NCBI GenBank assembly: GCA_016124585.1
Contig: WGNL01000027.1
Span: 1 to 32,373 of the forward strand
Length of the DNA stretch: 32,373 nt
Direction of reading: 5' to 3'
Source: Bacteroidota bacterium
GTDB lineage: Bacteria; Bacteroidota; Bacteroidia; Chitinophagales; Saprospiraceae
Positions 1 to 8,000 of the stretch are shown here, in pieces; within the stretch, counting starts at the first letter, position 1; each line of letters starts with the position of its first letter. Made by a program: the position numbers and the translations under genes. Below the pieces are notes generated by a model that did not search any database, was not told the DNA's origin, and was given only the letters and a program-made list of their open reading frames with translations.

Positions 1-147
1 GACAAAGCCCGACTTGTCGCTGACAAAGCCCGACTTGTCGCTGACAAAGCCCGACTTGTCGCTGACAAAGCCCGACTTGTCGCTGACAAAGCCCGACTTG
101 TCGCTGACAAAGCCCGACTTGTCGCTGACAAAGCCCACCTTGGCAGG
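1..147. repeat. 21-bp tandem repeat array, left edge
   Basis: Six identical 21-bp units (1-126) are followed by a seventh that decays after about 10 bases. Each unit carries the inverted pair GACAA / TTGTC separated by 8 bases, so each can form a small hairpin. The array may continue left of the window. One plus frame reads as a repeated heptapeptide DKARLVA and stays open from base 1 to a TAG at 175-177, a second plus frame is also open, and the third meets a TGA in each unit. It could therefore be the 3' end of a repetitive coding sequence, but open frames are automatic for a stop-free 21-bp unit, so a non-coding array is preferred. Confidence 0.95.
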
Positions 148-177
148 GATAAAACTATAAGTCTTTTCAATTTTTAG

Positions 178-625
178 GCTTGGTTAAACATGCTTGAGAC
201 TATTGGCGGTGGCGGAAAATATGGTCTGCTTATCAGTCTATGCGTGTAGCCTTGCAAGTTGTAAAATTATGATAACTGCTTACCTTAAGCTATACTGAAA
301 TCTATTTGGAAATACTTGCCACTGTTGCAAAACTACAAGAGCCGCTATGCTAGATTCTTGCTTAAACTGCTGCTTTTGCGAAAAAAACTTATAAATGCTT
401 GAGCGAAAAAGGTTAAAGACCTTATCCTGTCCTATATCTTTCTTAGCGCAATCGGGGCGCAATATGAAAGCATTTTCTCTATAGATTTCGCTCCGCCGTA
501 GCTTGAGGTCAGGGGTAATCGGAATTTTACAAATATTTTGCCCCGCTGGGGCAGTTGTTGGCGAATTTTGTAGGACACGATAAGGGTTGGACTTGAGACG
601 ACGGAGAAAGACTTTGAGCAAACGG
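178..625. other. Intergenic stretch with a short palindrome, no convincing gene
   Basis: No reading frame here looks like a protein. A minus-strand frame of 126 codons spans much of it but has no recognisable domain, a composition unlike the neighbouring proteins, and overlaps the end of the next gene. The clearest structure is the palindrome at 539-553. The rest shows no RNA gene, promoter or terminator that I can support. Confidence 0.6.
539..553. repeat. Perfect 6-bp inverted repeat (TGCCCC/GGGGCA)
   Basis: TGCCCC and GGGGCA flank a three-base GCT loop, giving a GC-rich hairpin in otherwise AT-rich intergenic DNA. It resembles the short REP-like palindromes that are scattered between genes in many Bacteroidota genomes. 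Whether it is repeated elsewhere in this genome cannot be seen from the window. Confidence 0.55.
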
Positions 626-2026
626 CTACAAGGCAAAGCTTGGCCTGATGACTTCTTCATCTGCTATCATTTCAAAATCGTCACCTAGATAATGGAACAT
701 ATTGGAAAGATTCACCGTCAATTCATGGATTGCATATTTCGCAATACGGTAGTCTTCCACCTCAAAAATGACTCTGCATTCTTCCTTCAGGATACGCATC
801 CATTCACGGAGGATTTTATCTTCACACTTGGCCAGACTTTGAAACCACTTGCAGCAGCTATCTGGCGCTTCTTTCAGTCTTTTCCGCTCTTGGTAATCAT
901 AGTATTCCCCCCAGGGCTGCTCGCCCTTCTCGGCGGCTATTTCCTGGATTTTTAATGCCAGAATTATATTTGAATTACGGGATGCATAGGAATGGATAAC
1001 AGGTACCAGGTCCCATCTTTCCAGGAGCAAGGCAGTCAGTACTTCAGGTTCCTTCGGTGCCATTGCATCAATGCTGTCCTCCAGTTCCAGTATTCTTTGA
1101 TACAATTCCGGAAAATTCACGCAAGCTTCCGCTTTAATATACCTGAAATTGACATAGTCATATCCAAAGCCTTCGGCCTTGTCAATACGAACGTAAATGC
1201 GCATGGTGTTTTCACCCACCAGGTTCCATTCGTTTTCATAGTCAACTATTTCAATCGTGAAGTCCTTATTACTATCATGGCCCTTGACCATTTTCATAGC
1301 TTCGGCACGTATGCTTTCTAGCTCAAACCCCTTTAAGTTGATGGCCATTTGTTCTGATGGCTCCGACATTTTCTCGGCCAGCCAAATAACCTGTGCCCCA
1401 TTTCGCCCCACTTCATAAGCATAGCCCAATACAAATTCGTGCAGCTGCTGAAGTTCTTCCTCTGTCAGCTTATTGATATTTTTATACGAAGCATAAAGCT
1501 CCTTTTTTGCCGATTCGTAGTACAACTCCGTTAGATAATCCATGAAAGCCCATTGGTCGAAACCAGACAATGGCTTCTCCTTTGGGGTTTCCTTCCCTCC
1601 ATGTTCCGTGATTTCGGCGGTACCAGGAGCATCTTTGCTCAACGTAACTGTGAATTCTATGATAAAAGGTATTGCCCTTTCAAGTTCATCAGCGGGCAAA
1701 TGGTCCATGTACTTTCGCACGAACCCAGTAAAATCAAACCCCTCTGCTTCCAAAGCCTTGATGACCGGAAGCTCATCGTCACTGATACTATTGATATGTT
1801 TTACCAAGCGCTCAATATAGGCATGCTGTTCGGGGGCATATTTTTCGCTTTGTTCCACCATGTACCAAAACGGCGCATCAAAAAAGTAACCCTGCTCATT
1901 GGAGTTAATCGTGATTTTGAATACACAGTTTTTTATCTTGCCCTTATAGCCTCTTGGTTCAAATTCGTATTCAAATTCCTCCAAGTCATATTCAAAATTT
2001 CCGGTCGTGGATGTCAGTATTGCCAT
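626..2026 (-). CDS. Hypothetical acidic cytoplasmic protein, 466 aa
   Basis: I do not recognise this protein. It starts with ATG at 2026 (MAILTSTTGNFEYDLEEFEY) and ends with TAG at 626-628. There is no signal peptide, lipobox or membrane segment, so it is probably cytoplasmic. It is rich in Glu/Asp and aromatic residues, with alternating predicted helical and strand-like stretches and a lysine/proline-rich linker near residues 142-152. Continuous coding over 1.4 kb with amphipathic, protein-like composition supports a real gene, whereas the antisense frames look like shadows. No clear promoter was found upstream. It sits alone between repeat-rich intergenic stretches, which suggests accessory rather than core function. 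Confidence 0.75.
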   Translation of the reverse strand: MAILTSTTGNFEYDLEEFEYEFEPRGYKGKIKNCVFKITINSNEQGYFFDAPFWYMVEQSEKYAPEQHAYIERLVKHINSISDDELPVIKALEAEGFDFTGFVRKYMDHLPADELERAIPFIIEFTVTLSKDAPGTAEITEHGGKETPKEKPLSGFDQWAFMDYLTELYYESAKKELYASYKNINKLTEEELQQLHEFVLGYAYEVGRNGAQVIWLAEKMSEPSEQMAINLKGFELESIRAEAMKMVKGHDSNKDFTIEIVDYENEWNLVGENTMRIYVRIDKAEGFGYDYVNFRYIKAEACVNFPELYQRILELEDSIDAMAPKEPEVLTALLLERWDLVPVIHSYASRNSNIILALKIQEIAAEKGEQPWGEYYDYQERKRLKEAPDSCCKWFQSLAKCEDKILREWMRILKEECRVIFEVEDYRIAKYAIHELTVNLSNMFHYLGDDFEMIADEEVIRPSFAL

Positions 2027-2222
2027 TTTCTATTGTTTTTGGTCTGTTTGGTTTACGTTGGAATGCGGCAAAAGTTCCACAATTTTCTCCGCTGGTGCAA
2101 TAGCTGTCTTTTCTGTAAAAAACGGTACTATTTGTCACAAGCTGCCCTTGTTGACGAGTTAGGTTGTGCTCGATAGCTATTGGGATTGGCCGTAGTGCGT
2201 AGGCCATGCGTCGCAACTTTCT

Positions 2223-2238
2223 GAGGCCGGGAGGCCTC
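2223..2238. repeat. Hairpin GAGGCC-GGGA-GGCCTC
   Basis: A perfect 6-bp inverted repeat with a 4-base loop. No T-run follows on either side, so it is not a standard intrinsic terminator. It lies in the hairpin-rich region upstream of the 466-aa gene. Confidence 0.5.
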
Positions 2239-2253
2239 CACTGAAATCCATCA

Positions 2254-2276
2254 ACGAGCGAAGCTCGTGACGAGCT
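2254..2276. repeat. Overlapping hairpins around ACGAGC/GCTCGT
   Basis: ACGAGC-GAA-GCTCGT (2254-2268) overlaps a second palindrome AGCTCGTGACGAGCT (2262-2276), so two mutually exclusive stems are possible. A T6 run at 2283-2288 follows on the plus strand, so it could act as a weak plus-strand terminator, but no plus-strand gene precedes it. Confidence 0.4.
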
Positions 2277-2323
2277 GTGTCGTTTTTTGATGGGGAGGCA
2301 GGGGGTGCGCTAGCGGGGAACTT

Positions 2324-2364
2324 GAACCAGCGTGTTCGAGGGGGAAGACCCTGCGCCAGCCGGG
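2324..2364. repeat. Dispersed ~40-bp repeat, copy 1
   Basis: Begins GAACCAGCGTG and ends with the block GAAGACCCTGCGCCAGC followed by CGGG. The same opening and closing blocks recur at 2740-2776 and 2781-2819, and the closing block alone near 3530. The closing block can fold as a CCCTGC/GCGGGG stem (one T-G wobble) in the copies with GCGGGG. Confidence 0.75.
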
Positions 2365-2722
2365 ATTGGCGTTCGGATAAATCTGATTGGGGGAAACGAG
2401 GTGTGGGTGGTTAGGAAGTTTGTGAAGGCTTAGCCAATTAAAAAATCCTGTGTAAGACTTGGTGCAGCAGGGGAAAATGGAATGAAAGAATTTGGCTGAA
2501 AAAAATGATTTGAGCAACATGGTACGCACCCCCCTCCAGAAGTTCTTGCAAGTTTAAAAATTGCAAGCGCAGTCATTTGCAAAAAGCTGGTCGTTTTTTG
2601 GGTTTCAGTGCTCGTAATTAGAGGTGTGCTCCAGTTTTCCACCTGTTTTCCTGTTTCATTGACTTGTCATTTCTTTTTGGTAAAGATATGAGACGTGCCG
2701 ATACCAGGTTCAAGTCAGGTCC

Positions 2723-2734
2723 CGATAGCTATCG
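2723..2734. repeat. Perfect 12-bp palindrome CGATAGCTATCG
   Basis: A fully self-complementary 12-mer directly before copy 2 of the dispersed repeat. A related sequence, CGATAGCTATTG, lies at 2171-2182. Palindromes of this kind occur as small intergenic repeats in Bacteroidota. No bound protein is implied by the sequence alone. Confidence 0.55.
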
Positions 2735-2739
2735 AGGAT

Positions 2740-2819
2740 GAACCAGCGTAACCGGGAAGACCCTGCGCCAGCGGGGTATTGAACCAGCACTGTGTTGGGA
2801 AGAACCTGTGCCAGCGGGG
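2740..2819. repeat. Dispersed ~40-bp repeat, copies 2 and 3 in tandem
   Basis: Two direct copies, 2740-2776 and 2781-2819, each opening with GAACCAGC and closing with a CCAGCGGGG block. They lie immediately before the second 21-bp array. Copy 3 has diverged (AACCTGTGCC in place of GACCCTGCGCC). The arrangement suggests local duplication. Confidence 0.75.
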
Positions 2820-2844
2820 CAAGCTTAGCTATTTTTTGTACAAA

Positions 2845-3073
2845 AAACTATCGCTAAACGGGAACAAACTACCGTTAAATGGGAACAAACTAATGGTAAA
2901 CAGGAACAAACTAGTGCTAAGCTGTGCACGTTTAGCGGTGTTTTGCGCAAACTACCGCTAAACGGGAACAAACTAACGGTAAGCTGTGCACGTTTAGCAG
3001 TGTTTTGCGCAAACTACCGCTAAACGGGGACAAACTAACGGTAAGCTGGAACAAACTATCGCTAAACTGTACA
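2845..3073. repeat. 21-bp tandem array with inverted units
   Basis: Eleven units of 20-21 bp. Nine are in one orientation, opening AAACTA and usually containing CGCTAAACGGGAAC or a variant. Two (2929-2948 and 2991-3010) are reverse-oriented units (CGTTTAGCGGTGTTTTGCGC and a variant) that can pair with their neighbours through the perfect 10-bp match CCGCTAAACG/CGTTTAGCGG. One plus frame reads as imperfect heptapeptides (KLSLNGN, KLPLNGN, KLMVNRN), but it soon stops after the first inverted unit, which argues against coding function. Regular spacing with no unique spacers excludes CRISPR. Confidence 0.95.
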
Positions 3074-3117
3074 GGCTTTTAGCTTATTTTCAATAGGCGT
3101 GAAGGCCGGAACCATAG

Positions 3118-3351
3118 CCTGTCAATTACCACTGGCAAATATCAAATGACGATGGTGTCACCGTCAGCGATTTGCCTTCCAGCAACAATTCGCACCACCA
3201 CAAGACCACGCTGAGCCTCGGTGTGGCCTATAAGGTGTGGGTCACATACGCCACCACGGCTGGCGCCGGCTTCTATTCCGAATGGTTGGAAATCTCGCTG
3301 ACGAAGGACATGGTGGCAAAAGTGAAGGCGCCGCCGAAGGTGAAGATTTAA
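3118..3351 (+). pseudogene. 3' remnant of a fibronectin-III-like repeat protein gene
   Basis: An open stretch of 77 codons running from just after a TAG at 3115-3117 to TAA at 3349-3351, with no plausible start codon. The translation contains a fibronectin-III-like C-terminal half: a T-x-L-x-L-G-x-x-Y-x-V-W-V-x-Y block followed by an A-G-x-G-x-Y-S-E-W-L block, then a Lys-rich tail ending KVKI. This resembles the end of small Bacteroidota proteins with a single FN3-like domain. The composition is GC-rich and protein-like, and an intrinsic terminator follows 24 bases after the stop, so this was probably a functional gene whose 5' part was lost or replaced by the adjoining repeats. Assignment to FN3 is by pattern only. 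Confidence 0.6.
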
Positions 3352-3375
3352 ACGTAGTATTTGGACATAAAAGGT

Positions 3376-3403
3376 AGCCCGACCGAGAGGTTGGGCTTTT
3401 TTT
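3376..3403 (+). terminator. Intrinsic terminator after the FN3 gene remnant
   Basis: AGCCCGACC-GAGA-GGTTGGGCT forms a 9-bp stem (one G-T wobble) with a tetraloop followed by a T7 run. It fits the plus-strand gene remnant that ends at 3351. An AAAA tract at 3369-3372 gives it weak terminator character on the minus strand too, where it could stop the HEPN gene transcript. Confidence 0.8.
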
Positions 3404-3529
3404 GTTGGCTTTTTTTGCTGGGCTTTATGGGAGGGAAAGTATGCGAAAATGGACGTGTGCAGCTTTACAAATTGCAAACTTGCAAGAGCGAAGGGCTTTT
3501 AGACCTGCTAAATCACACTTGCGACAACT

Positions 3530-3548
3530 GGGGACCCTGCGCCAGTGG
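3530..3548. repeat. Dispersed repeat, partial copy 4
   Basis: GGGGACCCTGCGCCAGTGG matches the closing block of the repeats at 2324-2364 and 2740-2819. It ends directly against the stop codon of the HEPN gene (3549), marking the junction between the repeat-rich stretch and that gene. Confidence 0.6.
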
Positions 3549-4982
3549 TTAGATGATTCTGAGAATATCTTTATCTCCCTTTGGTTTTTCTTTATTCATT
3601 AGCAATCTCAAATTAGCTTGACTAAGGACTATTCCATGAAATCCACAGTATTTTAGTATTAGATAAGATACAAGTTGGAATAATTTATCGGATACGAAAT
3701 TTAACTCTGATTCAGCACTTTCATAGTCGAAGTCAAAAGGTATCCGACCATGCAGAAATTGATTTCTCATCTTTAAAGCCTCTATGTCATCTGTAGTTAA
3801 CGATATGCCAAGTGCTTTAAATGCTTCGATGTAGCTTTCAGTATTGCCTACTTGATTGATGTTTTCGACCTTCTTGACTACTGCTTCCTTAGAATTAAAA
3901 GAATCAAGTGGAATTTCGTCAAGAATTTCTTTTACAGCTAAAATAAAGTTCTTTGCAATTTTGGCATCTTTAAAAGGGGTTGAGTTTTTGGTTGGTTTGC
4001 GTTGAACTATATTTCTCATGGTTTCTATTGCAACAGAATATATTGATGTCTTAAGCTCCAAGGGTAAATCACCTGCTTCCGAAATTAGCCTAATACATCT
4101 TAGTAGTTCGGGCTGGGATATGGACTTCTCTACAATTTCATTGAAAACAATCATTGGTAATTTGGTGTCCCCGTATTTTTTTTGCATACTTATCCCTTTG
4201 ATTAATTCATCAGGAACAATTGTTGAATAACTTTTTATAGTTCGTTTGTTATTAGACTCATACCCAAACTCTTCAATCAATGAAAAATCTGCATCTTTGG
4301 ATGCAAAATAATATGTCTCTCCCTGATAAAGAGTGCCCGTGACAAATGCAATAGAATATCTTACTGCGCTAACAATTTCTAAAAATTTTTCATTATTGAA
4401 TACCATCCTTGACTCAATAGCGATGTATGTTTTATTGTCAATTTCAAAATCGAAAATGTCATAAAACATTGACCTGATTAGGCCAACGTATCTCAAGTAA
4501 TTATCGATTTTTATTCCAGCAGAAGTAATAAACGCTGACAATCTTTGAGTAGGATGGAATTTTGCTTGTAGAATTGCGACTTGATATAAATACCTTGTTT
4601 TTAACCCTTCTGAGTGGAGGTTTCTGATTTCACCTTTGATAAAGTACTCAGAATCATCAAGACTCATTGTCATTTTACTTGAGCCAAAGGGGATAACGAA
4701 TGATTCCGACTTGCGTTTAAGTACAAATTGTGCAGTAAAACCATAACCACTTCGTTGATAATTTACGGGTTCTTGAGGCGTTGATATTAAGTCCTTGCAT
4801 CTAAATTTGAAGAGATTATCAACTTTTGCGAGTTCGACTGTAGCGGAATTAAGAGTTGGAGTTGTACTAATTGCCGTGAAAGAACTCCAGTCTTCTAATT
4901 TTTTGATGTAATCGAAAAAAACGGATGTTTTTTTAATGCTATCATTTCTTTTGATTTCATCACTTAGTTCATCTAATGTCAT
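3549..4982 (-). CDS. HEPN-domain protein, possible ApeA-like anti-phage RNase
   Basis: A 477-aa protein with no signal peptide. The C-terminal third is helical and carries an RNxxxH motif (R406, N407, H411, in MRNQFLHGR). In HEPN-fold RNases this R-x4-6-H motif is catalytic. The N-terminal ~300 residues are beta-rich with many aromatics, which with the C-terminal HEPN gives the layout of ApeA-type defence proteins. The ApeA comparison is from layout and motif, not from alignment. The start is taken as the ATG at 4982 (MTLDELSDEI) because a consensus promoter lies just upstream; an in-frame GTG at 5051 would lie upstream of that promoter. Two 60-base samples of this gene have 19 and 20 G+C, against 36 and 31 in the next gene, suggesting transfer. 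It stands alone next to a repeat island. Confidence 0.7.
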   Translation of the reverse strand: MTLDELSDEIKRNDSIKKTSVFFDYIKKLEDWSSFTAISTTPTLNSATVELAKVDNLFKFRCKDLISTPQEPVNYQRSGYGFTAQFVLKRKSESFVIPFGSSKMTMSLDDSEYFIKGEIRNLHSEGLKTRYLYQVAILQAKFHPTQRLSAFITSAGIKIDNYLRYVGLIRSMFYDIFDFEIDNKTYIAIESRMVFNNEKFLEIVSAVRYSIAFVTGTLYQGETYYFASKDADFSLIEEFGYESNNKRTIKSYSTIVPDELIKGISMQKKYGDTKLPMIVFNEIVEKSISQPELLRCIRLISEAGDLPLELKTSIYSVAIETMRNIVQRKPTKNSTPFKDAKIAKNFILAVKEILDEIPLDSFNSKEAVVKKVENINQVGNTESYIEAFKALGISLTTDDIEALKMRNQFLHGRIPFDFDYESAESELNFVSDKLFQLVSYLILKYCGFHGIVLSQANLRLLMNKEKPKGDKDILRII

Positions 4983-4993
4983 TAGTGGTTTTT

Positions 4994-5024
4994 CAAAGAT
5001 AGTTAAGAACAATTTGGCAACAAA
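4994..5024 (-). promoter_or_regulatory. Bacteroidota consensus promoter for the HEPN gene
   Basis: On the minus strand TTTG (5024-5021), exactly 19 bases, then TATCTTTG (5001-4994) matches the Bacteroidota vegetative consensus TTTG-N19-TAnnTTTG. Transcription would begin roughly 5 bases before the ATG at 4982, giving an almost leaderless mRNA, and this decides the start codon. The -33 element sits just outside the terminator of the preceding gene. Confidence 0.65.
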
Positions 5025-5026
5025 AT

Positions 5027-5063
5027 AAAGCCTTGGCGTGTCCTGAAACACACCAAGGCTTTT
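5027..5063 (-). terminator. Intrinsic terminator of the alpha-2-macroglobulin gene
   Basis: On the minus strand AAAGCCTTGG pairs with CCAAGGCTTT, extended inward by GTGT/ACAC after one mismatch, with a 6-base loop and a T-rich tail (TTTATTTTG). It begins 4 bases after the stop codon at 5067. A T-run also follows on the plus side, so it is potentially bidirectional. Confidence 0.85.
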
Positions 5064-5066
5064 AAG

Positions 5067-8000
5067 TTAAATCCCTTTATCCCCATTCACCACCTCCACC
5101 CACATCCCCGGCCTACTCGCCGAAATCGTATTATCGTACATCGCCGCACAGCCCACCGTCGGCAGGTAGTAGCGGCCCTGGTAAGCCGCAGTCAGCCGCA
5201 CCCGATACACCTGCCGGGCGCTACGGGCTATGTCGAAATAAGTGAGCACCCGGTCGTCCCGGATGTCCTGGTATTCCGGTACGTTGGTATTGGCAAATTC
5301 CGTGAAATTGTGCAGGCGGGCATTGATGATTTCCCAGCCGGAAGGGAAAATCTGGGTCAGGGCCATTTCCCGTAGGTCGTAAGCACGGGTGCCAAGGTTC
5401 GTCACCACCACTTCGGCGATGAAATCCGTGCCCTGCGGGATGGCTGCTGGGTTCAGTTTCACGCCATTGGGCGTTAGGTAGTTCACCTCGATTTTGATAT
5501 TGTTGGCAGTTGCCGTGGCATCGCCCACCAGCGGTTGCCCGGTCAGGATGAGGCGAGCATAGAGGACGCCTTCACCACTGTTTTTTACCGTCAAGGTCTT
5601 CTCAGCGCCGTTGAGTGGCACGCTGATTTGCATGAGAGGCGTATTGCTGCCAGCGTTTACCACCTTGCCATCGCCAAGGTCGTAGCTAAATTTGAAATCA
5701 TCACCCACTTTTGACTTTCCAGCGAATTTACCAATGGCCAACAGTGAGTAGGCGGTCGTCTGGGTGGAATACCACTGTTCATTGCTGAGGCTCTCGGCAA
5801 CGTGGCGTAGATTGGCAGCTGCGGCGGACATATCGCCAAGCAGTACTTGCGTTTCCAGAATCATGGCTTCGTCCCGAAGGCTGGAGCCGTAGGTATGTCC
5901 CCACCAGGAATAGACCTCACCAGTAGTCGGCAGGTTTTTCACAATTTCCTTTCCGATTTCCTGTTTGCCCATCAGTGCGTACGTGGCTGCCAACCTCCAT
6001 CGGGCTTCATTGGAGAGGTTTTTCAACTCCCGCATCCGGTTCATGGTGCTGGTCTCGGCTTTTTTCGCCAAAGCCAAAGTGTACAAACGGTAGGCTTGGT
6101 CAAGTTCCGTCCAGCTATGCTGGGTGCCACGGGTGTCAGGGTTCCAGCGTTTGGCTTGCCCCTGCTGGAACTTGACGAATCGGTCAATCATCGCATCCGG
6201 TACTTTGTAACCAGCAGCTTTGGCTTCCAAGAGGAAGTGGCCAGCGTAGTTGGTGCCCCAAGAATCATAGTCATTGCCAGGCCAGTAGGTGAAGCCACCG
6301 GACGGCATCTGGAAATTTTTCAACTTGTCGATAGCTGCATTGATATTGGCCGTCTGATCTGCTTTTTGCTGCTCCGTGAGCTTGGTCAGCTTGTCCACGT
6401 ACAACTGTGGGAAAGCAGCCGAAGTGGTCTGTTCGATGCAACCGTGTGGGTATTGGATGAGGTATTTCAGGCGTTCGCCCAGTTTGAGCGGGGGAATGGC
6501 CGATACTTCCAGCACGCCTGAATTACTTCCTTCCGTTCCGAATGCCTTGTAGGCTTGGCTCCATGATTCACCGCCCCGCATCAGGCCGTCGTTGACCCTC
6601 GTGACGTAGGGGTTCGGGTTGCGTACGTCCAGCTCGATTTCTTGGGTGGCCAGTTCACCACCTCCTTTGGCAGTGATTTTGAACTTCGCAATGCCCGTTT
6701 TTTCGCCCACTTTTAGGTCAAAATAAGTCATGTCCTCGTCAGGCTTTGCGAAGCTCATACTACGAGTGGCACCGCCAACAATATTGACCAGCCCAGTGGT
6801 TTCTGCCAAGGACACATCCACGTTTTTCACTTTGCTGTCCATCGCAAAAATGCTGACTGGAAGCTTGAGGGTTTCGCCGGGGCCAAGCACCCGTGGCAGT
6901 GTGGCCAGCGCCATCAGCGGCTTTTTCACGGGCACTATTTTCTCTGCATTGCCGTAGGCAGCGTCAGCATTGGCAGCTACCACCATTACCCGTACTGAGC
7001 CGACGTAATTGGGCATTTTGAAAGTATGCTTCTTTTTACCGCCAGTGTATTTGAACGGACCAGCATGCAACACTACAGGCTTGAAGCGGTTGGCGTTTTT
7101 GCGCTCGGTTGGGGTATTGACTTCACCGTCACCACCCACTGCCAGAATGCGCTCCAATTCGCCTCCGTATGCCCCAAGTACATAATCGTAAAGGTCCCAG
7201 GTTTTTACACCCAAGGCTTCCCTGGCGTAAAGCGCCCCATGCGGGTCGGGGGTTTTGAAATTGGTTAACCCAAGCAAGCCCTCATCCACCACGGCAATGG
7301 TGTAGGCCATGTCTTCGCCGTTTTCCTCACTTATTTCCACCGTGAATTCTTGCTCAGGTTTGAGTTCGTCGCTCATTTTTATCACGGGTTTCAGCAATGT
7401 TTTTGGGTCTTCCACATCTACCGCCAATACGCCGTACATACGGATGGGAAGGTCGTTTTTGACTTGGCCATGGGGCTGGAGCAGACTCACATGAGCATAA
7501 ACCGTTGGAGACATCTCCTCGGTCGCCTCGAATTTGAACTTATTTTCCCCCTTCTTGGCGTCTTTCCACATGGATTTGATGACTTTGGTGCCAGTCTCTA
7601 AAGTAATCAACACCCGGCCTTTGTCGCCAGCAGGTACAGTTATTTCAATGTCATCCCCAACTTTGTATTTTTCCTTGGAGGCAGTAAAAGTCATCATGGC
7701 AGCCTCTTGCCGACTTGCAATATTGCCGCCATCATCTCCGTACCAAGGGTATCCTGCGTAGAAATAATCGCCAGTGCAGTGGCCACTCTCCGTGTCGCAA
7801 ACCCTCACGAGGTAACGGCCCCAGTTGTTGACGTTCACGTTGTAGGTAGCCTTGCCCTCGGCATTGGTGACAAGGCCCTCACTGCTGATGGCGTTAAAAT
7901 GATTGGTGGAATTAAACTGGGAAACATAATCGTCGCCCTGGTCCCACCACCAGCGCCATTCTACCCGGTACAGCCCGACACTGAGGTTCCGGCCCTTTTG

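Larger units (their letters stand above)
2027..2844. other. Repeat- and hairpin-rich non-coding stretch
   Basis: About 0.8 kb with no supportable gene. It contains two compact hairpins (2223-2238 and 2254-2276), two partial or complete copies of a GATAGCTATC palindrome (2171-2180, 2723-2734) and three copies of a ~40-bp dispersed repeat (from 2324, 2740 and 2781). Frames open on either strand cross these repeats and have repeat-derived composition. The stretch looks like an accumulation site for small intergenic elements. Confidence 0.65.

Noticed and set aside
280-660. 126-codon minus-strand frame next to the 466-aa gene
   Set aside because: No domain, odd composition that follows an intergenic palindrome, and a 35-base overlap with the real gene; probably chance.
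1553-2176. 207-codon plus-strand frame
   Set aside because: Antisense to the 466-aa protein, which has the better protein composition; no recognisable motif.
2300-2365. Possible tRNA, because GGTTCAAGTTCCCC on the minus strand looks like a T-arm
   Set aside because: No acceptor, D or anticodon stems can be built around it, and the sequence belongs to the dispersed repeat.
2845-3073. CRISPR array
   Set aside because: Units are contiguous with no unique spacers and no cas genes are nearby; the same holds for the arrays at 1-147 and 31984-32235.
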